A stretch of DNA of 64,000 nucleotides, from NCBI GenBank assembly GCA_021789995.1, contig JAJYIQ010000002.1, positions 62,001 to 126,000 of the forward strand, read 5' to 3'. The notes beneath the pieces were generated by a model, which worked only from the letters and a program-made list of their open reading frames with translations, was not told the DNA's origin and searched no databases. The stretch comes from a bacterium. Its GTDB lineage: Bacteria > Patescibacteriota > Microgenomatia > UBA1406 > GWC2-37-13. Numbering within the stretch: the first letter of the stretch is position 1; every line of letters starts with the position of its first letter. Of the stretch, positions 52,246 through 59,217 are shown piece by piece. A program made the position numbers and the translations under genes.

Positions 52246-53811
52246 TTAATTATTTTTAACGACATATCCGTAATACACTCCTTCTCTAAACTGTACAATG
52301 ACCGGTTGTTTTACCGTTGTCGGGTATTCCGATACGATGACGCGCATTTTCGGTTTCGTTTTTGATATCTCCTCCGGAAAAATCCAGCCGAAGAATTGGT
52401 CGGCATTGCTTTGGGCCGGTGTCCGGCCGTAGGCTTTGAAAATATAGCGCCATCCCCCCGCCGAATGATACGGGCGTTTATCGATTGTTACCGTTTCCAG
52501 ATAAAAGCTTTTGTTGCCGACAACCGGCATGATATCCTGCACCAGTTTTTTCCGGGTCGCCAAACCGAATTGTTCCTGTTGCAATGTTAACAGCGAGTAC
52601 ATGTTAATGGCGATAAATACGATCATGATGGAAATAGCTAACAATTTTGGGAGGCGGGAAAAAAACAATCCCGTGGCAATCGCAAATAAACCGAAAAAAC
52701 CCAGGAGAAAATAAGCCACTACCCCGCCCGGATAATACAGATAAACGGCGATAAAACTAATCATTGATAATACCAAAATCCGGTATTCCTTATGCCGGAT
52801 GGTCTGAATGATTATCCAGGCCAAAATCAGCAGCGAAAAAAGTGACAGCCAGATTATGGTCGGAGTAATATTACCGTGGACACCAAGCTGGATTTCATCC
52901 TGGACGTTGGAATATGGCCGGATAAACCACAAGCGCGAGAGCGAATTGAGAAATTGCGACCAGCCGGAGAAGAAATTACCGTCATGATGGGACGAGAAAA
53001 ATATTTTGACGTAACGGACCGGCATCAGCAGGTTGTCGAAATTGTGGACGAAATCGAATACCAGAAGCGGAAAAGTAATCAATACAAAGGAAATAACAGA
53101 TAATAGATAATAGCTAAAGGGGATGCGTTGGCGGTTGATAAATATTACCAATATGATTACCGGCCAAAAGGCTAAAAGAGACAAATGAACATGGAGCGCC
53201 ACCCCCATCAGGAAAATGATGAAGATCAACCAGCGGGTATCTTTTTTCAACTGCATTAATCCGTAAAAAAGCCAGAGGGAAATAAAAATTATCGGCGTGT
53301 CGTTCCAGAAGCGGCGGTCGAAAAAGTTCAAAAACAAGCTGCCGGTATAGAAAGCGGCGGCAAAAAGGGCGGCGTTGCGGTTGAAAACACGTTTGGTGAC
53401 GAAATAAAGGCTTAAGAGAGTGACGATACCGAAGGCGGAGCCGAAAATGCCCAGAATCACCGGGTCCTTGTCTATCCGGAAAAGTAAAGCGTTAAGATAG
53501 GTAATGCCCGGTCCGAGGTAATAGTTGACCGTCGAGGCGCTGACGCCGATCCAGATTTTGTGGAGATGCTTCACCTGCTCCCAGGCCAGCGACGCCTGGT
53601 ATTCTTCGTCGAAATTGAAAGTGAAAAACTGCGCCAGTTTGAAAAAGCGGGAAAAAACGGCGAGAGCAATTATTATAATCAAAATAAAATTGTTTATATT
53701 AAGAAAGCTTGATATCGCGTTTCTTAGCTCCGGTGGGAACCCTCCCCCGCCTTTGGCGTGGGTATCCCAAGTCGCACGAAACGGATATCTTCGCTTTTTA
53801 ACATTTTTCAT
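52246..53811 (-). CDS. GT-C glycosyltransferase, paralogue 2 of 3
   Basis: 521-aa membrane transferase with FNFDEEYQASLAWEQVKHLH in the first loop, FFDRRFWND and the shared tail GRTPAQSNADQFFGWIFPEE. The first 35 residues (YPFRATWDTHAKGGGGFPPE ...) do not belong to the family: they are the translation of a 79-bp palindromic element (53711-53789) placed in frame between the start codon and the first membrane helix. Confidence 0.85.
   Translation of the reverse strand: MKNVKKRRYPFRATWDTHAKGGGGFPPELRNAISSFLNINNFILIIIIALAVFSRFFKLAQFFTFNFDEEYQASLAWEQVKHLHKIWIGVSASTVNYYLGPGITYLNALLFRIDKDPVILGIFGSAFGIVTLLSLYFVTKRVFNRNAALFAAAFYTGSLFLNFFDRRFWNDTPIIFISLWLFYGLMQLKKDTRWLIFIIFLMGVALHVHLSLLAFWPVIILVIFINRQRIPFSYYLLSVISFVLITFPLLVFDFVHNFDNLLMPVRYVKIFFSSHHDGNFFSGWSQFLNSLSRLWFIRPYSNVQDEIQLGVHGNITPTIIWLSLFSLLILAWIIIQTIRHKEYRILVLSMISFIAVYLYYPGGVVAYFLLGFFGLFAIATGLFFSRLPKLLAISIMIVFIAINMYSLLTLQQEQFGLATRKKLVQDIMPVVGNKSFYLETVTIDKRPYHSAGGWRYIFKAYGRTPAQSNADQFFGWIFPEEISKTKPKMRVIVSEYPTTVKQPVIVQFREGVYYGYVVKNN
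53711..53789. repeat. in-frame palindromic element, copy 1
   Basis: Ends GATATCGCGTTTC and GAAACGGATATC are inverted; the interior has GTGGGAACCCTCC and GGTATCCCAAGTCG. Related to the element at 55353-55426. Confidence 0.8.
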
Positions 53812-53826
53812 TACTATTTATTTAGA

Positions 53827-53846
53827 CCTGCCTGCCGGCAGGCAGG
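53827..53846. repeat. 20-bp GC palindrome, copy 2
   Basis: CCTGCCTGCCGGCAGGCAGG, perfect; upstream of paralogue 2. The other copy lies inside a broken tRNA-Leu. Confidence 0.92.
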
Positions 53847-53875
53847 AATTAGACCAATTAGGTTAATTAGAAATT

Positions 53876-55468
53876 TTAATTTTTAAAAATATAAGCCCGA
53901 TATACTCCCGACCGGACAACGGCTAACGGATGCTGTTTGTAATGCGGCGTTATCGTGTCAACAACGATTACTTTAAGCGGCGGTTTGTCATGGCTTATTT
54001 CATCCGGGTAAATCCAGCCGAAGACGGCATCAATACTGCTTGCCGTCGGTGTCCGACCGTAGGCTTTGAAGAGGTATCGCCAGCCGGCATATGGGAAATA
54101 TTTTTTATCGGTGGCGATCGGACCATCGACATCGAGGGCAAAACTACGGTTGCCGATCGCTGCCATCGCTTCCTGCACAAGCTGTTTTCTGACCATCAAC
54201 CCGTAGCGGCCGGACGCGGTCACGACCGTCAGAAAGTTGGCGAAAATAAAAAGCGAAACGATCGTTATGGAAACAAAATTAGGCAAAGATCGCAGCCAAT
54301 AGGCAATAACGATTGTCATTAAGGCAATGAAACCCAAAAGGTAGTATTCCGGATTATAGCTAGGATAAAGAATATATGAAAGTGGAATAATGACCAGGGT
54401 GATAAAAAAAATCATATAGCCGGGCCGGCGGTTTTTGAGGAAAAACCAAAAGAGAGTGAAAAGGGACAAAAGCGATAACAGCAAATTGCCGGGCGTTTTA
54501 TTGAAATGCGATTCCAGAATTACTTCGTCGTGAAGAGTGGTATGCAATTTCAAAAACCAAATCCGGCCCAGCGTGGAAAAAGTTTCCTTGGTATGGCTGA
54601 CGGTACTGGCTAATGTGAAAGAATTCAATTCGGTGTGCTGCTTACCCAAAAGAGTCCGGACAGGCATCAGTAAATTGTCATAATTATGGACGATGTCAAA
54701 GATGATCAAGGGTGAAGTAAGAACCAGATAACTGGCAATCATGACCGCCCAAGTGGAAATTTTAATTTTCCGGATATTATGCAGAAGACTGTAGGCGGCC
54801 GGAAATAACAGTAAAAGCAGCTGCAAATGAATATGAAAAGACAGGCCGATCAATATGGCGGTCAGGATATACCAACGGGTATCTTTGTATGCTTTTATCA
54901 AACTGTAGATCATCCAGACCGTAATTATTGGCACGGGCGACGGCGTCCAGAAACGCCGGTCGTGGAAATTAATCAATGTGGAACAGCCGTAAATCGCCAT
55001 GGCGAAAATGGCGGTTTTTTTGTCGAACAAATTTTTTGTGATGTAATAAACGCTCAAAATGGTGATCATTGACAGAAGAAAACAAAAATAGCCGAGAATT
55101 ACCGGATCCTTGGTGATACGGAAAAGCAAAGCATTAAGATAGACAAAGCCGGGGCCGTAATAATATTTGACATAGGCGGCGCTCACCCCGATCCAGACTT
55201 TGTGAAGGTGTTTTACCTGTTCCCAGGACATAAAAGCCTGCATTTCCTCGGCCAGGGTGAAATTAAAAAACTGGGGAATTTTCCAGAAACGGAGGAAAGC
55301 GGCAATGGCGAAAATTACTAAAGGAATAAAATTACATATGTTTAAAATTCTCGATACCCGGTTTGCTGGCCTCCGTGGGAGCCCTCCGGCCAAGGCCGGA
55401 TTCCCAAGTCGGCGCAAACGGGTATCTTCGGATTTTTTATTTTTGGAATTTGAAAATTGAAAATTCAT
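53876..55468 (-). CDS. GT-C glycosyltransferase, paralogue 3 of 3 (altered DE motif)
   Basis: 530-aa membrane transferase sharing WEQVKHLHKVWIG, HDRRFW and GRTPTASSIDAVFGWIYPDE with paralogues 1 and 2. The first-loop DEE of the others reads AEE here (FTLAEEMQAFMSWEQ), so the presumed catalytic Asp is missing and the enzyme may be inactive or work differently. Residues about 13-40 are encoded by a palindromic element (55353-55426), and the first codons (NFQFSNS) by an AATTGAAAATTG tract. Confidence 0.83.
   Translation of the reverse strand: MNFQFSNSKNKKSEDTRLRRLGNPALAGGLPRRPANRVSRILNICNFIPLVIFAIAAFLRFWKIPQFFNFTLAEEMQAFMSWEQVKHLHKVWIGVSAAYVKYYYGPGFVYLNALLFRITKDPVILGYFCFLLSMITILSVYYITKNLFDKKTAIFAMAIYGCSTLINFHDRRFWTPSPVPIITVWMIYSLIKAYKDTRWYILTAILIGLSFHIHLQLLLLLFPAAYSLLHNIRKIKISTWAVMIASYLVLTSPLIIFDIVHNYDNLLMPVRTLLGKQHTELNSFTLASTVSHTKETFSTLGRIWFLKLHTTLHDEVILESHFNKTPGNLLLSLLSLFTLFWFFLKNRRPGYMIFFITLVIIPLSYILYPSYNPEYYLLGFIALMTIVIAYWLRSLPNFVSITIVSLFIFANFLTVVTASGRYGLMVRKQLVQEAMAAIGNRSFALDVDGPIATDKKYFPYAGWRYLFKAYGRTPTASSIDAVFGWIYPDEISHDKPPLKVIVVDTITPHYKQHPLAVVRSGVYRAYIFKN
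55353..55426. repeat. in-frame palindromic element, copy 2
   Basis: Inverted ends GATACCCGGTTTGC and GCAAACGGGTATC; the interior has GTGGGAGCCCTCC and GGATTCCCAAGTCG, matching the element at 53711-53789 in order and spacing. Confidence 0.8.
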
Positions 55469-55500
55469 TGAAAATTAGGAATTGAAAATTGAAAATTTTC
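55440..55500. repeat. AATTGAAAATTG tract spanning a gene junction
   Basis: Repeated TTTGAAAATTGAAAATT units give the first codons of paralogue 3 (NFQFSNS) and the last codons of the GT2 gene at 55475 (KFSIFNS). Confidence 0.7.
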
Positions 55501-56356
55501 CGTTGATAAATCCTTTTAGGATGTTAATGGTTTGTCCCGGTTCCCTAATTAATTGGTACGGTAATCGTCTTATCCAGAACAAGATATTTTGCCACCAGCA
55601 AAAATTTTTGGCGATGAAATAGCCGTAATTGAAATTAGTGTTTTTAATGATTTCCGCCGGCGAATAGTGGCGCGTTCCCCCACTCGGATAACGGTGATGA
55701 TAAACCAGCGCTTCCGGTTCAAAAACGATTGACCGGGGATATTTTTTGCTTATCCGGTAACCGAGATCGACTTCATTGTAGGCATAAATAGGTCCATGCA
55801 GCTTTTCGTCGAAGCCCCCGGTTTTCTGAAGAATGCTTTTCCGGAACGACATATTGCAACCGTAGGGAAAATCGATAAAAGATTTATTGGTAGAAGCAAA
55901 ATTTTTGTCAATGACGGCACCGAATGATTTTATCCGGCTGGTATCCCGATTATGATGTATCGATACATCATAATCATCATTGTTGTTTATCACCCGGCCG
56001 GCAACGCCCAATATTTGCGGATTCCGATAAGCGTTTAAATGGCTGTCGATTGTCGATTTCGTCAATTCGACATCGTCATCAAGATAAAGGACGATCGGCG
56101 AGGCCGCTTTTTGCCAGCCGAGATTGAGATAGTGGCAAGTATTCGGCTCATTCAGATGAATTAGCTTGCCCTGAGCGGAGTCGAAGGGTTGAAATTCGTG
56201 TTTAAGAAGCCGGTAATTTTTGCTGTCGGATTGGTCGAAGACGAGGATTTCCCAATTGGTGGAGCGCGGATCGGCCGCTATTTGTTTCAGCAGCTTGGCG
56301 GCGACAGCCGGCCGGTTCAGCGTGCCGATAACAATCGTGATTTCTCTTTTTGCCAT
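55475..56356 (-). CDS. GT2 glycosyltransferase (rhamnosyltransferase-like)
   Basis: 293-aa transferase. VIGTLNRPA begins the domain; YLDDDVEL is the DxD site; DFPYGCNMSFRKSIL and the later EVDLGYR carry acceptor and catalytic residues. Two foreign-looking inserts are in frame: FDSAQGK (56165-56187) and DDYDVSIHHN, encoded by the 28-bp palindrome at 55948-55975. Its start overlaps the upstream flippase gene by 40 nt. Confidence 0.85.
   Translation of the reverse strand: MAKREITIVIGTLNRPAVAAKLLKQIAADPRSTNWEILVFDQSDSKNYRLLKHEFQPFDSAQGKLIHLNEPNTCHYLNLGWQKAASPIVLYLDDDVELTKSTIDSHLNAYRNPQILGVAGRVINNNDDYDVSIHHNRDTSRIKSFGAVIDKNFASTNKSFIDFPYGCNMSFRKSILQKTGGFDEKLHGPIYAYNEVDLGYRISKKYPRSIVFEPEALVYHHRYPSGGTRHYSPAEIIKNTNFNYGYFIAKNFCWWQNILFWIRRLPYQLIREPGQTINILKGFINGKFSIFNS
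55948..55975. repeat. 28-bp perfect palindrome, copy 2
   Basis: Core TGATGTATCGATACATCA extended by GATTA/TAATC; in the GT2 coding frame. Confidence 0.92.
56165..56187. repeat. short GC-rich insert encoding FDSAQGK
   Basis: Plus strand begins CTTGCCCTGAGCGGAGTC; the insert interrupts an otherwise conserved GT2 domain in frame and resembles a short motif scattered in many metagenomic genomes. Confidence 0.5.
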
Positions 56357-57630
56357 AAAATCTCACTTCCTATTATGCCAGTAAAAAGGAGAATTATCAA
56401 CCCGACCGGGATAGCGGCCAGCGGTCCGTAATAGGCTTTAATGACTGTCGCTCCGGTCCAGGCCAATATCAGCGCGACGACGTTCAGCGTGCCGACCGCC
56501 AGTTGTTTTTTCAAGGCAATAAGCGGCTGGAGGAAAACGCTATTTACTCCCCATCCCAAAGCCGGCAGCAGAAAAATCGGAATTAGGGAATTAGTAATAT
56601 TGGCATCATGCCGGGTAAACTTTCCGCCGACAAAAAGGAGGTTGATGAAAAACGGCGCGAGCAGGTAAGCGGCGACGGTGACAGCTACCGAGAGGGCAAC
56701 GGCCGTCATTTTCGATTTGTTAACCACGGTTATCGCCTGCATATATCGTTTACCGCTGAAATACTCGACCAGATGTGGCAGCTGCAATATCTGGATGCCG
56801 ATCGTCATCATGCCGGTTGCCAGGATAAAAATTTTGGATATCAAATTAAGATAAACCAGGTAGCCGGTCGGCAGGTCGGCGCCGAATGAGCGGATAATAA
56901 GCGTATCGCTTCTTAAGGCGAGTGAGCCGATGATAAGTGGAACCCAACAAGCGATCAAGTTAAAAAAGTTTAAAAAGTTTGAAAAGTTCAAACGTTTGAA
57001 CGTTAAAACCTTAAAACTTTTAAACATTTTTAGCGGTGGAATGACAAAAAAGATCTGAAAAATTATGTTGATAATAAAGGCAAAAACAAGAGCAAAAATA
57101 CCCAGTATCGGCACCAATAAAATTATCAAAAGCAAATTTGTGACGCTGCCGATCGCTTGGGCAAAGGGAAAACGGCTGAATTGTTTATGAAGATAATAAT
57201 AGGCGCCGCAGATTGTCGCAATGACGGAAACAGGAATACTGTAAAACATATAAGTCATTTGGAAGGAAACGGCATTGATGAAATCCCCTCCCCGTCCGGC
57301 ATACAAGAAACCGCTGATCGGCCGGGCAAAAAAACCGAGGATAAAGGCGGCCAAAAAGCCGATGACCGTCAAAACGAAAAGATGGCTGACAAAATAGGCG
57401 TCGGCCTTGTCGACGTTTTTGGCTTTCTGTTCGCCGTAAAGCGGCAGGAACGCGTCGTTTAAAGTGCCGTAAATGACCGTGACAATAATCGTCGGCAAAG
57501 CGACGGCTGCGAGGAAAATATCGAGGTCCAGTTTGGCGCCGAAAAGCCGGGTGACGACGATCTGGCTGACAAGCTGGATGAAATTGGAGATAATGAAAAT
57601 GGCGGTAATGGCAATCCCCTTTTTAAACAT
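56317..57630 (-). CDS. MurJ/MviN-like lipid flippase
   Basis: 437-aa protein with about 13 membrane segments of the MOP superfamily. RLFGAKLDLDIFLAAVALPTII and the DAFLPLY block resemble MurJ, so it may flip lipid II or a glycan lipid. The loop at residues about 203-228 (KSFKVLTFKRLNFSNFLNFF) is encoded by an AAGTTT-type repeat tract (56960-57027). TATAAT lies 8 nt before ATG 57630. It is first in the minus-strand glycan operon down to 48231. Confidence 0.83.
   Translation of the reverse strand: MFKKGIAITAIFIISNFIQLVSQIVVTRLFGAKLDLDIFLAAVALPTIIVTVIYGTLNDAFLPLYGEQKAKNVDKADAYFVSHLFVLTVIGFLAAFILGFFARPISGFLYAGRGGDFINAVSFQMTYMFYSIPVSVIATICGAYYYLHKQFSRFPFAQAIGSVTNLLLIILLVPILGIFALVFAFIINIIFQIFFVIPPLKMFKSFKVLTFKRLNFSNFLNFFNLIACWVPLIIGSLALRSDTLIIRSFGADLPTGYLVYLNLISKIFILATGMMTIGIQILQLPHLVEYFSGKRYMQAITVVNKSKMTAVALSVAVTVAAYLLAPFFINLLFVGGKFTRHDANITNSLIPIFLLPALGWGVNSVFLQPLIALKKQLAVGTLNVVALILAWTGATVIKAYYGPLAAIPVGLIILLFTGIIGSEILWQKEKSRLLSAR
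56960..57027. repeat. AAGTTT-type tract in the flippase gene
   Basis: AAAGTTTAAAAAGTTTGAAA, AGTTCAAACGTTTGAACG, TTAAAACCTTAAAACTTTT in series, read as KSFKVLTFKRLNFSN. Confidence 0.78.
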
Positions 57631-57684
57631 TGATTTTAATTATACTCTAAAAGAACTATTTCCGGACCGTGTTATACTGATAAT

Positions 57685-57942
57685 ATGAAGATAATTTATA
57701 CAAAGCACGCGTTGATAAAGTTTAATGATCTGAAGCTTCTTGGAATTAAGACCACAAAGAAAACGATCAAAGAAATTATTAAAAATCCGGATAATTTAGA
57801 TGAAGATACCGATCCACCAAAGATTATCGCGTCAGGTAGTTACTCTCACAATCTCATTTTACGGATTGTTTATCGTCAGGAAGGTGATATAATAATTATT
57901 ATAACTTTTTATCCGGCAAAGAAAGGAAGATATTACATATGA
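57685..57942 (+). CDS. DUF4258 protein, putative toxin
   Basis: 85-aa protein: IIYTKHALIKF at the start, GIKTTKKTIKEIIKNPD in the middle and ILRIVYRQEGDIIIIITFYPAK at the end, the layout of DUF4258 (RelE-like fold). TATACT (57673-57678) is 6 nt before ATG 57685. Its stop overlaps the next gene by ATGA, as in toxin-antitoxin pairs. RNase activity is inferred from the fold only. Confidence 0.72.
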   Translation: MKIIYTKHALIKFNDLKLLGIKTTKKTIKEIIKNPDNLDEDTDPPKIIASGSYSHNLILRIVYRQEGDIIIIITFYPAKKGRYYI

Positions 57943-58133
57943 AAATGCGCTATGATAAAGAAGATGATGTCTTGATGGTCTGGTTTTCAAACCGGAAGGT
58001 TGATTATGCCGAACAGGAAAAAAACATTATCATTCATTTTTCCAGAGAGAATAAACCGGTCTTAATGGAAATTCTCGATGCCTCTCTCTTTATTAAGGAG
58101 ACCGAAAAATACATTCCTTGCCCAAGTTTGTAA
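57939..58133 (+). CDS. DUF2283 protein, putative antitoxin
   Basis: 64-aa protein with KMRYDKEDDVLMVWFSNRKVDYAEQ and ILDAS, typical of DUF2283, which often lies beside DUF4258 genes. Coupled to the DUF4258 gene by ATGA. It contains no obvious DNA-binding domain, so autoregulation is not evident. Confidence 0.72.
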   Translation: MKMRYDKEDDVLMVWFSNRKVDYAEQEKNIIIHFSRENKPVLMEILDASLFIKETEKYIPCPSL

Positions 58134-58143
58134 AGAAAGCCTT

Positions 58144-58755
58144 TTACTCATAGATGAAATTGGCGGATCGGGGATCTTTGGTCCAATCGGTTAAGGCAAA
58201 GCCTTTTTGGTCCTTATCACTTATCAGGTATTGGCTCGAGCCGGTTAATGATTGAAATTGTTCGCGGAGGCGGTTGTCGCAAAGCGACCAGTCGATATCA
58301 GTGGCCAACGGATAAATCCCCGCTTCGCTTTTCGGATTGTACTCGCCGGTGCAGAAATATTCGATCGTCGTTTCCGCCGGGTAAAAATTACCGTGGGCGA
58401 AACCGGGCGGGATCCAGATCCACTCGGCGTATTCGTTATCTTCCGACTGCGGCATGTCATAGGCGATGATTTTACCGAACGTCGGCGAATTTTTACGGAT
58501 ATCGAGTACCAGATCCACCATGTGCCCGTAAACGGTCCGTACCAGTTTGCCGACATACGGATCCCACTGGAAATGGAGGCCGCGGATGACGTTTTTCTGC
58601 GAGTGGCTTTCGTTGGTCTGGACAAACGGCGGGAAGCCGGCCATATCGCTTTTGCGGAAGACTTCGGTGAAGTATCCCCGCTTGTCCGGAAAACGCTTAT
58701 AACGAACAACCTTAACATCCGGTAAGGCCAAGCTTACTGTTTCAATTATCTGCAT
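58144..58755 (-). CDS. rfbC: dTDP-4-dehydrorhamnose 3,5-epimerase (RmlC family)
   Basis: Cupin epimerase of 6-deoxy sugar synthesis. RYKRFPDKRGYFTEVFR, ESHSQKNVIRGLHFQWDP (catalytic His), LVLDIRKNSPTFG and WIPPGFAHGN are diagnostic. 203 aa. TATAAT is 6 nt before ATG 58755. No rmlA, rmlB or rmlD is in the window; with rfbF at the right edge it could instead act on a CDP-sugar. Confidence 0.92.
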   Translation of the reverse strand: MQIIETVSLALPDVKVVRYKRFPDKRGYFTEVFRKSDMAGFPPFVQTNESHSQKNVIRGLHFQWDPYVGKLVRTVYGHMVDLVLDIRKNSPTFGKIIAYDMPQSEDNEYAEWIWIPPGFAHGNFYPAETTIEYFCTGEYNPKSEAGIYPLATDIDWSLCDNRLREQFQSLTGSSQYLISDKDQKGFALTDWTKDPRSANFIYE

Positions 58756-58765
58756 AGTACTATTA

Positions 58766-58812
58766 TAATCGTTAAAGTTTGAAAAGTTTTAATGTTTTAA
58801 AAGTTTTAAAGA
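58766..58812. repeat. AAGTTT-type tract, left arm around the S23-type gene
   Basis: TTAAAGTTTGAAAAGTTTTA and following units; roughly 80 percent complementary to 59170-59216. Confidence 0.7.
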
Positions 58813-59163
58813 TTTTATGAGATTCATTATCATGCCGGATATTTTTCTACACTGGTTTGATATTAATATGTAATCCGCGTTTTTAATATAATTCAACTTA
58901 TACGCAATTAATAATTGAGTTCTCAATTCTCCGCAGGAACCTTTGGCGATATATAAAAAACGAGCAAATTCCTGATTGCTTTCTCTTTCATAACCTTCAG
59001 CGATGTTGGAAGGAATAGAGATTGCCGATCTTTGTATTTGGTCCCGTAAAGCGAAATCGCGCAAAAATTTACGGTTATCGTTTATTAATTTATATACAAA
59101 CTCCAGTAATCTAATGGATTCTTGCCAAACAGTTATTTCTTCAATCGAATTGAATTTTCCCAG
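58789..59163 (-). CDS. four-helix bundle protein (S23/IVP type)
   Basis: Protein of the family found in 23S rRNA intervening sequences: VWQESIRLLEFVYKL, LRDQIQRSAISIPSNIAEGY, ARFLYIAKGSCGELRTQL and a C-terminal helix. The frame extends upstream past a TTG at 59064, which would delete the first helix, to CTG 59163, with no ATG, GTG or TTG between. I therefore give CTG 59163 as provisional start (124 aa, the family length). Flanked on both sides by inverted AT-rich tracts. Molecular role unknown. Confidence 0.72.
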   Translation of the reverse strand: MGKFNSIEEITVWQESIRLLEFVYKLINDNRKFLRDFALRDQIQRSAISIPSNIAEGYERESNQEFARFLYIAKGSCGELRTQLLIAYKLNYIKNADYILISNQCRKISGMIMNLIKSLKLLKH

Positions 59164-59169
59164 ATGTTT

Positions 59170-59216
59170 TTCAGGACTTTTAAAACTTTTTGAACTTTTT
59201 CAACTTTTAAACTTTA
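59170..59216. repeat. AAGTTT-type tract, right arm around the S23-type gene
   Basis: Inverted relative to 58766-58812: CTTTTAAAACTTTTTGAACT and following units. Confidence 0.7.
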
Positions 59217-59217
59217 T

